Of a stretch of DNA of 64,000 bases, positions 17,636-25,923 are shown one piece after another (within the stretch, counting starts at the first letter, position 1; every line of letters begins with the position of its first letter). The notes beneath the pieces were generated by a model. That model saw nothing but the letters and a program-made list of their open reading frames with translations, made no database searches and was not told where the DNA came from. The stretch comes from an uncultured Anaerolineales bacterium (lineage in GTDB: Bacteria > Chloroflexota > Anaerolineae > Anaerolineales > UBA6663). The stretch spans positions 1-64,000 of the forward strand of contig CALFZO010000162.1 of the NCBI GenBank assembly GCA_937952305.1. Reading direction: 5' to 3'. The position numbers and the translations under genes were made by a program.

Positions 17636-18624
17636 CGCGGCCTCCCGGCTTCGGCGAGGTGCAGGGCCAGGCCCAGGCCGAACGCCAGGCCACTGTAAGC
17701 GTAGTAGAGCCAGTGCAGGAGGATGGCGCCCAGCATGAACGCCCAGCCGCGTTTGCGCTGGAAAAACGCGTAGACGTCGCGGTTGAGCGCCAGCAAGGCC
17801 GCGGCCGCCACAACTGCGGCGGCCCAGGCCGGCGGCCAGAACCAGCCAGCGGCCAACGTGCCCAGGCCCAGGAACACCAGGCCCACACTGAGGCGGCTGC
17901 TGGTCTGCAGGTTGAGGTCGTTCAGCATGCGCCCCTGACGCAGGATCAGGCGCGTCCACGGCACGGCGCGCGCCCAGATGTCGGACTGCAAGAGCGAGGC
18001 CAGCGTCCAGCGCTTGAGGTGCTTCACCTGCAGGCCTTTATCGAGACGGATGCGCTGGCCGGCGAGCGTCAGGGCGGCGCCCAGTTCGATGTCTTCGATG
18101 GACGGCAGCGCGTAACGGGATGAGAAGCCGCCGTGGTCGAGAAACAGCTCGCGCCGGATGGCGCCGCACCCGCTCCAGAACGTGCTGGCCGCCTCGGCGC
18201 CGTGCTGGTGGACGTAGTGGTGCAGCAGGTTCTTGTACTGCGACACGAAGCCGGGGTCGCCGGGCGCATCATCGTACGAGCCAAAGAGGGCGGCCAGGCC
18301 GGGATCGGCGGCGAAGGCGGTCTGGATACGACCCAGCGTCTCGGGGCGGATGGCGACGTCGGCGTCGCAGAAGAAGAGCACGTCGCCGGTAGCGTGCTGG
18401 GCGCCCAGATTGCGCGCCAGCGCCGGGCCGGAGGCCGGCCGGGGTGTGGTGACCACACGCGCTCCAGCCGCGGCCGCCCAAGTGCGCGAGCCATCCGTGG
18501 ACCCATCGTCCACGACGATGACCTCTTGCGGCTTAAGGGCTGAGGCGGCCACCGCCCGCAGGCATTGCTGAAACAACTGACCGCCGTCCTTGACCGGGAT
18601 GATGACGGAGATGGTCGGCGGCAT
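17632..18624 (-). CDS. family 2 glycosyltransferase (membrane-anchored)
   Basis: A 330-residue GT-A fold glycosyltransferase. The nucleotide-sugar site starts at SVIIPVKDGG; VVDDGSTDGS (about residues 37-46) and the metal-binding FCDADV (about 90) follow. Residues from about 235 onward contain two to four membrane helices. It likely adds a sugar to a lipid-linked or polysaccharide acceptor at the inner face of the membrane. It follows another GT2 gene by 2 bp and overlaps the next gene by 4 bp, so the three are one translational unit. Confidence 0.9.
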   Translation of the reverse strand: MPPTISVIIPVKDGGQLFQQCLRAVAASALKPQEVIVVDDGSTDGSRTWAAAAGARVVTTPRPASGPALARNLGAQHATGDVLFFCDADVAIRPETLGRIQTAFAADPGLAALFGSYDDAPGDPGFVSQYKNLLHHYVHQHGAEAASTFWSGCGAIRRELFLDHGGFSSRYALPSIEDIELGAALTLAGQRIRLDKGLQVKHLKRWTLASLLQSDIWARAVPWTRLILRQGRMLNDLNLQTSSRLSVGLVFLGLGTLAAGWFWPPAWAAAVVAAAALLALNRDVYAFFQRKRGWAFMLGAILLHWLYYAYSGLAFGLGLALHLAEAGRPR

Positions 18625-18626
18625 GG

Positions 18627-19838
18627 TCAGGCGTCTACGGCGCGCTCAGTCCGGGTCCAGCGGCGCGGCCGATCCAGCACCGTCAGGGCCAGGGACCAGA
18701 CCGCCACGGCCGCGTCCAGGCCGAAGAAGACGGGCACCCACGGCAAGCGCCGCCACCAGGCCGCCGGCGCGCGCTCGCGGGCCAGCACGGCCACGATCTG
18801 GGCGAAGGGCAAGCCGACGTTGAGCGCGATCCCGGCCAGGGCCAGCGTCCGGGCCGGCTCGAGGCCGAGGACGGCGCTGAGGAGCAGCAGGCCGAGCGAG
18901 CCCAGCAGGGCCAGCCGGTCCAGGTAGCCCAGCGAAAACAGCGCCAGTTCCAGGCGCATGCCCGGCGCGAGGCGCGGATCGCGCAGCAGGCTGGGCAGAT
19001 GCGCGCGGGCGACGTCGTTAAAACCGCGCCCCCAGCGCACGTGCTGGCGCACGAAGCCCGGCACGGTAAAGGGGACGGTCAACGCAGCCTGCGCGTCCGG
19101 GACGTAACGCGTGCTGAAGCCGGCCAGGTGCAGGGCCAGCGTCAGATCGCTGTCCTCCAGAAAGGCGCCGGGCCGGAAGCCGCCCACGGCCTCCAGGGCC
19201 GAACGGCGGTAGCCGTTGTTGGAGCCGAGCAGCGGCGGCCCCAGCCGCAGGACATCCTTGCCGCGCACCGTGACCAGTTGATGGACCAGGGCCTCCAGCG
19301 CCGCATAGAACGCCACCGGGCTGGCCAGGCTGTTGGCCGGCACAGTTCGGCCGCTGACGCCGGCCACCAGCGGATCCGCGAACGCGCGCACGGCCGCCCG
19401 CAGGCAGTCCGGGCGCGGCCGATGATCCACGTCAAAGACGTAGACGATCTCGCCGAAAGTGTGCGCGGCCAAAGCCTGATTGAGAGCGGCCGGCTTGCCG
19501 ACGTTGTGCGGCAAGCTCAGCGTGTGCCAGCGCGGCCGGCCGGCGCAGGCCTCGGCCGTCGCCTGGCCGGTGCCGTCGGTGGAGCCGTCGTCGATCAGGA
19601 CGACGGCGAGATGCTCTGGGGGATAGTCCAACTGCGCCAGGGCTGCGATCAGACCCGGCAGCGAGGCGCGCTCGTCGCGGGCCGGGACCAGGAGCAGCAC
19701 GTCCGGCCAGCGGGTCAGTTCGGGCAACGGCGGCTGCGGCCGCCACAGGGTCAACAGGAACACCAGCCGCCGCGCGGCGAAGAGCAGCAAGATCAAGAAC
19801 AGGGCCAGGCCGAGTGTGGTCAGGACGGGAGCGAGCAT
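18627..19838 (-). CDS. processive-type family 2 glycosyltransferase
   Basis: A 403-residue membrane glycosyltransferase with one N-terminal helix, a GT-A domain and three or more C-terminal helices. Motifs in order are LLVPARDERASLPG, LIDDGSTDGTGQ (about residue 80), FDVDHRPRPD (DxD, about 135), EDSDLTLAL (catalytic acidic site) and QHVRWGRGF (QxxRW-type, about 265). The QxxRW motif is typical of processive synthases such as hyaluronan/cellulose-type enzymes, so it may polymerise a glycan. It is separated by 53 bp from the upstream nucleotidyltransferase gene and is closely coupled to the next GT2. Confidence 0.9.
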   Translation of the reverse strand: MLAPVLTTLGLALFLILLLFAARRLVFLLTLWRPQPPLPELTRWPDVLLLVPARDERASLPGLIAALAQLDYPPEHLAVVLIDDGSTDGTGQATAEACAGRPRWHTLSLPHNVGKPAALNQALAAHTFGEIVYVFDVDHRPRPDCLRAAVRAFADPLVAGVSGRTVPANSLASPVAFYAALEALVHQLVTVRGKDVLRLGPPLLGSNNGYRRSALEAVGGFRPGAFLEDSDLTLALHLAGFSTRYVPDAQAALTVPFTVPGFVRQHVRWGRGFNDVARAHLPSLLRDPRLAPGMRLELALFSLGYLDRLALLGSLGLLLLSAVLGLEPARTLALAGIALNVGLPFAQIVAVLARERAPAAWWRRLPWVPVFFGLDAAVAVWSLALTVLDRPRRWTRTERAVDA

Positions 19839-19891
19839 GAGCCGTTACAGGTCTGAGACGGGGCCGGGGCCGAGGCGCCGGCCCGGCTGAG

Positions 19892-21109
19892 TCATGGGCG
19901 CCGCGCCGTCAGCGCGCGGCTATAGGCCAGCGCGCGTTCGGCGATGTGCACGGGATAGAGCAAGGCCGCCTGCCAGCGGTGCCGCACGCGATATTTGGCC
20001 TGCAGCTGGCCCAGCGGCGGCAGGGCCGCGAACCGCACGATGCCGAACCGTTCGCGCCACGAGCGCGCCGCCAGGAAGGTCAGCCGGTAATCTTGGCCGC
20101 GCCCGCGCCGCCGGTAATCGTTGGCAAGCACGTCGGCGGGGCCGTGTTCGGTCAGCCAGGCGCGAAACGGGGCCGGCGTGGCCGCCGCCAGGTGCGCCTG
20201 GGCCGCGGCCGGCGGGGACGGCGCGGCGAAGATCGCGCGGGCCAGGTCCAGCGAGGCGTAGACGAAGCGGCCTACGTTGGCGGCCGCGGCCAGGCGCACG
20301 ATCAAGTCCCAATCGAGCTCGGTCCGCGCCAGGAAGCGGGCCAAATCCAGCAGTTGATTGAGGCGCGCCTCGCGCTCCACCAGGTGCCCGGCGAAGTGCA
20401 GGGCGAGGTGGATCAGCGTGTCTTCGTCCCCGAGCACGCGCATGGGCTGGCCGGCCACTATCCGCGTCTGCGCCCGCGCCCACGGATCCGGCAGAGCGCG
20501 CACGGCCAGCCCGCGCCAGCCGGCCTCCCACAGATCCGTGTGCACCTCCACCGGACGCGGGTAGAGCGGGTCAAACAGGTAACCGTCCCAGCGGTAACCG
20601 TCGTTGCGCCAGACGGGCGGCAGATGCTTCTCCACCCAGGCGTCTTTGCCCGGCAACGGTCGGAAGCCGGCCTCCAGCAGGGCGCGGTGCGCGGCCTCAG
20701 CCTCGGCGGGCGCCATGAGCCAATCGTGGTCGTACAGCACCCGCTCAGCCGGGTCGGCGTACAGGCGCTCCACCAGCGGCCAACCTTTCAGCACCAGGCC
20801 ATGTGCCTGTGCCGACTGCCAGAGTGCGTGCAGCTCCAACACTTCAGCGCGGATGAAGCTGTTGCGCCGGGCGTTGTCGGCGTGGGCGCGCAGCAGGTGG
20901 GCGCGGACCGACTCCGGCAGCGCCGCCAACACACCGGCGGCCTGCCAGGTCGCGCACAGCAGCGGCGTCAGGCTGTGGCGGTCGGCGTGCGTCAGCAGGC
21001 CGGACCAGTCCGTCACCGGCTGCGCCGCCACCCGCGCGGGCAGCGTCTCCGGCTGGACGTCCAGCCGCAGGCTGTCGGTGAGGAGGCGGACCTCGTTCAA
21101 CGCGGGCAT
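19892..21109 (-). CDS. PF14907-type nucleotidyltransferase (copy 1)
   Basis: A 405-residue protein of the uncharacterised nucleotidyltransferase family often found with HprK-like kinases and RiPP genes. The recognisable core is LVLKGWPLVERLY (about residues 105-117) followed by LYDHDWLMAP, the acidic metal-site segment of a polymerase-beta-type fold. A helical C-terminal domain follows. ATG 21107-21109 lies 1 bp after the ABC-2 permease stop; an alternative start 12 codons upstream would overlap that gene. The family is assumed to move a nucleotide to a small molecule or peptide, but this is not established. It shares its architecture with the protein at 34962-36152. Confidence 0.75.
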   Translation of the reverse strand: MPALNEVRLLTDSLRLDVQPETLPARVAAQPVTDWSGLLTHADRHSLTPLLCATWQAAGVLAALPESVRAHLLRAHADNARRNSFIRAEVLELHALWQSAQAHGLVLKGWPLVERLYADPAERVLYDHDWLMAPAEAEAAHRALLEAGFRPLPGKDAWVEKHLPPVWRNDGYRWDGYLFDPLYPRPVEVHTDLWEAGWRGLAVRALPDPWARAQTRIVAGQPMRVLGDEDTLIHLALHFAGHLVEREARLNQLLDLARFLARTELDWDLIVRLAAAANVGRFVYASLDLARAIFAAPSPPAAAQAHLAAATPAPFRAWLTEHGPADVLANDYRRRGRGQDYRLTFLAARSWRERFGIVRFAALPPLGQLQAKYRVRHRWQAALLYPVHIAERALAYSRALTARRP

Positions 21110-21110
21110 G

Positions 21111-21920
21111 TCAGTAGTGCCCCAGGCTGCCCCGGCGGCGGGCATGGCGCAGGGCCGCTTCCAGGCCGAGCACGCCCAGCGGCAGCAGCGCGAGCGCGAA
21201 GCCGGCCAGGATCCAGGCGTAGCGCGCCAGCTCCATCAGCGACCGCCCCTGCATCAGAGCCAGACGCAGCGCCTCCAGGGCGTGGCTGAGCGGCAAGGCC
21301 CAGGCCAACGGTTGGAGCCCGGCCGGCAGCGCCGCTACTGGAAAGTACACGCCCGCGAACATGTAGAGAGTCACATCGGCCAGCCAGCTCAACGGATCGG
21401 CGCGCTTGAAGACCAACACAAAGGCAGCTGAGAGCAGGCCCCAGCCGGTGACGGCCAGCAAGGCCAGCACGCCCAGCGCCAGAGCCGCCGGCCAATCCGC
21501 GCGGCTCAGGTCGGCGCGGAAGAGCCAGACGCCCAGCGCCAGCTGCAGGGCCGCGATCAGCAAGCCCTCGATCAACGCCCACAGCGCCGGCCCGAGCAGC
21601 GCCAGCGGCGCGGGTGTGGCCGTAACCAGCAGCGGCTCGACGGTGCCGGCCGCCAGCTCGTGTTCCAGCTCGCGTGCGTACTGCTTGAAGCCGACGTTGA
21701 AGAAGCGCGCCGTGACCCCGCCGATGAGCAGGAACGTGAAGGTGTCGCCGCCGAAGAGCGCCAGGCCGGCCGGGCGCGCCTGACCGTAGAAATCCGCCAG
21801 CACGGAGAAGAAGACCACCACCAGCGCCGCGCCCAGGTAGTTGCCGAAGAAGTTGAGCCGGTAACTGGCGGCGTGGAGGAAGCCGCGCCGGACCAGGGCC
21901 AGCAGGGCGTATTTACTCAT
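21111..21920 (-). CDS. ABC-2 type permease
   Basis: A 269-residue membrane protein with six predicted helices and the YRLNFFGNYLGA-type N-terminal segment common in ABC-2 exporters. The stretch KQYARELEHELAAGTVEPLL (about residues 80-100) matches the cytoplasmic coupling region of this family. It overlaps the upstream ATPase gene by 8 bp, and the pair should form one exporter. The neighbouring glycosyltransferases and RiPP-type genes suggest the cargo is a glycan, a peptide or a conjugate, but nothing in the sequence fixes it. Confidence 0.9.
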   Translation of the reverse strand: MSKYALLALVRRGFLHAASYRLNFFGNYLGAALVVVFFSVLADFYGQARPAGLALFGGDTFTFLLIGGVTARFFNVGFKQYARELEHELAAGTVEPLLVTATPAPLALLGPALWALIEGLLIAALQLALGVWLFRADLSRADWPAALALGVLALLAVTGWGLLSAAFVLVFKRADPLSWLADVTLYMFAGVYFPVAALPAGLQPLAWALPLSHALEALRLALMQGRSLMELARYAWILAGFALALLPLGVLGLEAALRHARRRGSLGHY

Positions 21921-22878
21921 GCCCGGCCTGGCTGAGCTCCTTCAGCACCGTCACCAGGCCGTCCTCCTTCGGGCCAAACCGCAGAACACGCACGCCCAGG
22001 TCGGCCAACAGGCGCCACAAGTCGGCCTCGGGTGCGCGCGCCAACGTCAGGTCCAGCACCGTGGCCGCGCCGTCAGCCGCCAGTGTGACGGCGCGCACGC
22101 CCGGCAACTGCGCCAGCCGGTCCGCTAACCCAGGGCCGGAGCCGGCCACCTCCAGCCGGTAGATGACACTGCGGCTGGCCTCGCGCACCAGGTCGGCGGG
22201 CGCGCCCACAGCCCGCAGACGCCCGGCCTCCAGCACGGCCACGCGGTCGCACAGCTGCTCCATTTCGCCCAGGTCGTGCGTGGTGAGCAGCACGGTCTTG
22301 CCGCGCCGTTCCGCCAGTTCGCGGCGCAGCAGGTGGCGCAGGGTTTCGGCCGTGAGCGCGTCCAGGCCCTTGGTCGGTTCGTCCAGAAAGATGATGGCCG
22401 GATCATGGAGCAGGGCGCGCGCCACGTTGAGCTTCTGGCGCATGCCGGTGGAGTAGGCCTGGGCCGGCCGGTCGGCGGCTGAGGTCAGACCGAGGAAATC
22501 CAGCAGCTCGGCGCTGCGGCGGCGGGCCGCGCCCGGCGCCAGGCCCTGCAGCGCGGCGAAGAACTCGAGGTTCTGGCGCCCGGTCAGCCGGCCGTAGAGC
22601 GCGTTCTCGTTGCTGAACACCAGCCCGATCTGGGCGCGGACGCGGGCCGCGTCGCGGACCACGTCCAGGCCGAGCACGCGGGCGTGGCCAGAGGTCGGGA
22701 TCACGAGCGTGGCCAGCACGCGGATGAACGTGGTCTTGCCGGCGCCGTTCGGCCCGAACAGGCCGAAGAACTCGCCGCGCGGGACGGTCAGCGTCACGGC
22801 GCGCAGCGCTTCCACCGCCCCGCGCGGGCCGGGGTAGGCGTGGGCCAGGTCCACGGCTTCGAGGGCCGGCGTCAGCAT
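21913..22878 (-). CDS. ABC transporter ATP-binding protein
   Basis: A 321-residue ATPase of the DrrA/ABC-2 group. Walker A is GPNGAGKTTF (about residue 40), signature YSTGMRQKLNVARAL, Walker B IIFLDEPTKGLD and the switch His in LLTTHDLGE. The Q-loop position reads VFSNENALYGRLTGRQNL, a non-Gln variant that I recall as normal in one ABC-2 subgroup, so it is not taken as a defect. The C-terminal 90 residues form the regulatory extension of this group. It is coupled to the permease at 21111 and preceded by a DUF3048 lipoprotein gene. Confidence 0.93.
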   Translation of the reverse strand: MLTPALEAVDLAHAYPGPRGAVEALRAVTLTVPRGEFFGLFGPNGAGKTTFIRVLATLVIPTSGHARVLGLDVVRDAARVRAQIGLVFSNENALYGRLTGRQNLEFFAALQGLAPGAARRRSAELLDFLGLTSAADRPAQAYSTGMRQKLNVARALLHDPAIIFLDEPTKGLDALTAETLRHLLRRELAERRGKTVLLTTHDLGEMEQLCDRVAVLEAGRLRAVGAPADLVREASRSVIYRLEVAGSGPGLADRLAQLPGVRAVTLAADGAATVLDLTLARAPEADLWRLLADLGVRVLRFGPKEDGLVTVLKELSQAGHE

Positions 22879-22921
22879 CGTCGCTGGCCGCGGCCAGTCC
22901 GGGGCGCCAACACGGATGGAG

Positions 22922-24091
22922 TCATGGCGCCACCGCGTCCAGGGGTTTGTCGGTCGGATAGAAGTGGATGTAGGTGTTGCCGGGCGCGAAGGCCAGCGGC
23001 GTGCCGTCGGCCAGCGTCAGCGTGAACCAGTCCGTCCTCTGCGTGCGCGCCCAGGTGGCCGCATAGCGCTGGCCGTCGCGCAGCAGCACGGCCTCACCGG
23101 AGCCGATGAGCTTGACGTCGATCGAGCGGGAGCCGTTGCTGTCTTCGATGATGTCGGTCTGTTCATGGACGGCGCGGATGATCAGCACGTTGCGGGCGGT
23201 CAGCCCGCGGCCGGTGGCCGCGTCGACGTGCGGGGCGGCCGTGTCCGGCGCGGCCTCGCTGGTGAGCAGGCGCTCCCAGACGCGCTCAGCCGCGTTCCAG
23301 CGCCAGCGCACCCAGTAGCTGGAGTGATGGCGGATGGTGAGGCTGAGCGTGGCCGCGCCGCCGGCGGGAGCCGCCTCGGCAAAGTTCAACTGGGGCGGCG
23401 GATTGCCCGGGATCGGGAGGTTGCGCTGGCGCGCGGCCTCCCAGATAGACGCCGTGCTGACGAAGACGTCGAACGGCGGCCGGCGGCGCTCCGGCAATTG
23501 CGTGAAGCCGGGATGGTTGCGGAAGTAGTCCAGCGTGCTCTCGCGCACGCGCTGATCTTTCTCGAACAGCTCCAGCACCGGGCGGCTGGCGCCGACGTGC
23601 ACGAAAATGGCGTCGAACATCGGCACCAGGTGCAGATCGATCAGCCGGCCGGAGCGCACGCCCGCGATCTCGGCCGCGGCCTGGCACAAGTAGATGGCCG
23701 AGAAGCGCGTGATCCCGCCCTCAGACAGGGTCTCGAAGACCAGGTCCGCCTGGGCCAGGCCGAACTGCGGGCGCTCCGGGTTGGAGTTGCCGATCTGGAC
23801 CAGGATCGGCCGCGCCTGGGCCAGATGCGCCGGGTCTGTGGGCAGCCCGGTCAGGGGGCAGGCGACGGCGTCGGCCGGCGGCGTAGGGGAAGGGGCCAGC
23901 GTGGCCGTGGCCGCGGGCGCCGTGGCGGTAGGCTCTGGCGGCGCCGTCAGGGCGCCCGAGCCGGGGGCGACGGTCGCGGCGGCCGGCGGAGCCGTGGGCT
24001 GGACGCTCAGGGTTGGCGGCGCCGACGCGCAGGCCGCTAGCAGCCCGGCCAGGAGCCAGTGCGCGGCGCGGGACAAGCGGGTAGGTTTCAT
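22922..24091 (-). CDS. DUF3048 family lipoprotein
   Basis: A 389-residue exported lipoprotein. The signal ends in a lipobox (LLAAC, Cys21), followed by a 55-residue Thr/Pro/Ala-rich linker and then the DUF3048 (YerB-like) region beginning CPLTGLPTDP. The segment ending VRSGRLIDLHLVPMFDAIFVH is not quoted further but is characteristic of that family, as is the C-terminal GNTYIHFYPTD. Function of the family is unknown; members are surface-exposed. ATG 24089-24091 overlaps the stop of the upstream HprK-like gene as ATGA, which fixes the start and shows translational coupling with the RiPP-type genes. Confidence 0.88.
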   Translation of the reverse strand: MKPTRLSRAAHWLLAGLLAACASAPPTLSVQPTAPPAAATVAPGSGALTAPPEPTATAPAATATLAPSPTPPADAVACPLTGLPTDPAHLAQARPILVQIGNSNPERPQFGLAQADLVFETLSEGGITRFSAIYLCQAAAEIAGVRSGRLIDLHLVPMFDAIFVHVGASRPVLELFEKDQRVRESTLDYFRNHPGFTQLPERRRPPFDVFVSTASIWEAARQRNLPIPGNPPPQLNFAEAAPAGGAATLSLTIRHHSSYWVRWRWNAAERVWERLLTSEAAPDTAAPHVDAATGRGLTARNVLIIRAVHEQTDIIEDSNGSRSIDVKLIGSGEAVLLRDGQRYAATWARTQRTDWFTLTLADGTPLAFAPGNTYIHFYPTDKPLDAVAP

Positions 24092-25122
24092 CGCAAGGTC
24101 TCCAACGTGCGGACGAGCTGCTCGGGGTCCGCGCCCAGACACAGGCGCTGCGGCCGCGCCCAGTCCAACAAACGCGCCAGGGCCTGGTCGTTGGCGGCCA
24201 GCCGCTCAGGCGTATCCCAGTACACGGTGTTGGCGGCCAACCGGGCGCGGGCTGCTTCGCGCGGCAGCGGCGCCAGGCGCGTGAGGTCGGACGTGGTCCG
24301 CTCCACGAAACACAGGTGCACGACGTCCGGCGTCAGCACGGCCCCGGCCAGGCCGTGCGGGTGCGTGGCGCGCAGGTCCACGACGGTCTTGTTCTGTTCA
24401 CGCACGGCCGGCCCAGCGCCGGCCAGGTCCGGAAAACCCGCCAGCGCCTCGTCGCGCAGCTTCACCTGGCCGATGGGGTAGCCGCCGACCTCCAGCCGGC
24501 CGGCGCGCCAGCGCAGCAGCGCCATGCCGTCCGCCAGGAAGCGCCAGCCGGCGCGCAGCAGCCGCAGGGCGGTGGTGGATTTGCCGGCGTTGTGCGCGCC
24601 GATCATGATCACGAGCGCGCGCCCGTCCGGGTGCAAGGCCGACGAGGCGTGCAGCATGGCCCACTCGGCGAACAGGAAGTTGAGCAGGTAGTGGTCGAGG
24701 AAGTAGCGGCTCACCAGTTGCGGCTGCGCGGCCAGGCCCGGCGCGAGAAAGACGATGGCCTCGCGCCGGTCCAGGTGGCCGACGCCGTGCCCAGAGTCGC
24801 CGGCCGAGACCGTGATCCACGGCCCGGTGCCCGCGTAGCGCAGGCGCGCGGGCCAGTCGTCCGGCGGGGCGCCGTCCGGTTGCCCCTGCACCACCAGCTG
24901 CACCCGGAACGCCGGCGCCTGGCCGTCTGCCTCAGGCGGGCCCTGGCTGAAGCGGCGCGCCGACAGGTCCACGGCCTCTTGCAGCGCGGGCTGGTTGCTG
25001 CTGATCACGGCGGTCTGCCCGAAGAGAGTCACCGGCCAGGCCGCGCGCGGCGCATGCGCCTGGCGGCCCCAGAAGTCCTCGGGCGGCGGGCAAGCGGCCG
25101 GGGTTTGGGCGTCAGTCGTCAA
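24088..25122 (-). CDS. HprK-like kinase (copy 1)
   Basis: A 344-residue protein related to the C-terminal kinase domain of HPr kinase. Walker A is IGAHNAGKSTT (about residues 172-182), followed by a segment FLADGMALLRW where HprK proteins carry the acidic catalytic residues. No HPr gene is nearby. Such kinases occur in lasso-type RiPP clusters, where some phosphorylate the precursor peptide, and in HPr-rel-A type groups. The start is TTG 25120-25122 with GGAG seven bases upstream; it overlaps the end of the upstream phosphodiesterase-type gene by 11 bp. Its substrate could be the short peptide at 34757 or a sugar; this is inference. Confidence 0.82.
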   Translation of the reverse strand: MTTDAQTPAACPPPEDFWGRQAHAPRAAWPVTLFGQTAVISSNQPALQEAVDLSARRFSQGPPEADGQAPAFRVQLVVQGQPDGAPPDDWPARLRYAGTGPWITVSAGDSGHGVGHLDRREAIVFLAPGLAAQPQLVSRYFLDHYLLNFLFAEWAMLHASSALHPDGRALVIMIGAHNAGKSTTALRLLRAGWRFLADGMALLRWRAGRLEVGGYPIGQVKLRDEALAGFPDLAGAGPAVREQNKTVVDLRATHPHGLAGAVLTPDVVHLCFVERTTSDLTRLAPLPREAARARLAANTVYWDTPERLAANDQALARLLDWARPQRLCLGADPEQLVRTLETLR

Positions 25123-25879
25123 GGTCGAACTCCGCCAGCACGGGCAGATGATCGGACGCGGCGGCGGCCTCGGGCGCGTCGTCCAGCACGCGGCAGGCGC
25201 GCAGGCGTGGCGCCAGCGTCGGATCGGCCAGGATGTAATCGTAGCGCGTCGTGCGGTTGTCCGGCATCCAGGTAAAGCCATCGTCGGCCGGGTGCAGGCG
25301 CCGGAAGCAGTCGACGTAGCCGGCGCGCAACAGCCGCGGCAGAGCCAGCCGGAAGATCAGGTTGAACTGCAGGGCCATCACGCGCCGCATGCGGGCCGGG
25401 TTGCGGTGCTGCAACACGCGGTCGTCGGGCGCGATGGCGTTCAGGTCCCCGACGATCAGGTGCGGGCCGCTAGGCTGGCGGCGGATGATGGTCAGCAACT
25501 TCCCCACGGCCTGCCAGCGCCGGATCTCAAAGGGCAGGAGCAGGTACGGCAGCAAGTGGACATTATAGAGGCTGAGGCGGGCGCCGCCGGGCAGCGCGAG
25601 CTCAGCCTCCAGCGCAGCCTGTGTCAATGGCGGGCGCGCATGGTTGGCCCAGCGCGTGATCGGGAAGCGGCTCAACACGGCGGCGTGCCGGTCGCCGGTG
25701 CCGCGCGCCCAGACGTGGTTCAGGCCGAGCGCTTGGGCCAGCGCCGCCACCCCGCCGCGCTGGTCGGCCTCGGTCAGGGCCAGCACATCCGCGTCGGCCG
25801 CGCTCAGCACGGCCTGGAGGGCCGGCCGGCGGCGGGCGCTCGCGCCGTCGACGTTGTACGCCAGCACGCGCAGGTTCAT
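25112..25879 (-). CDS. endonuclease/exonuclease/phosphatase family protein
   Basis: A 255-residue metal-dependent hydrolase of the EEP (DNase I-like) fold. Motifs in order are LAYNVDG near the N-terminus, LTEADQRGG (catalytic Glu), LYNVHLLP, VGDLNAI (about residue 145), RYDYILAD and the C-terminal SDHLPVLAEF. All core catalytic residues look present. It could act on nucleic acid, a phosphoester or a lipid-linked intermediate. ATG 25877-25879 has GGAGGG six bases upstream, so the longer open reading into the AsnB gene is rejected. It sits between AsnB and the HprK-like kinase in one operon. Confidence 0.88.
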   Translation of the reverse strand: MNLRVLAYNVDGASARRRPALQAVLSAADADVLALTEADQRGGVAALAQALGLNHVWARGTGDRHAAVLSRFPITRWANHARPPLTQAALEAELALPGGARLSLYNVHLLPYLLLPFEIRRWQAVGKLLTIIRRQPSGPHLIVGDLNAIAPDDRVLQHRNPARMRRVMALQFNLIFRLALPRLLRAGYVDCFRRLHPADDGFTWMPDNRTTRYDYILADPTLAPRLRACRVLDDAPEAAAASDHLPVLAEFDLDD

Positions 25880-25923
25880 GCCCGTCCCTCCCCGGAGTGC
25901 CCGTTCGGTGCCGCCATGCGTCG

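Noticed and set aside
21913..22878. Defective Q-loop in the ABC-2 ATPase
   Set aside because: The SNENALYGRLTGRQNL form is, as far as I recall, usual for one group of ABC-2 ATPases, and all other motifs are intact.
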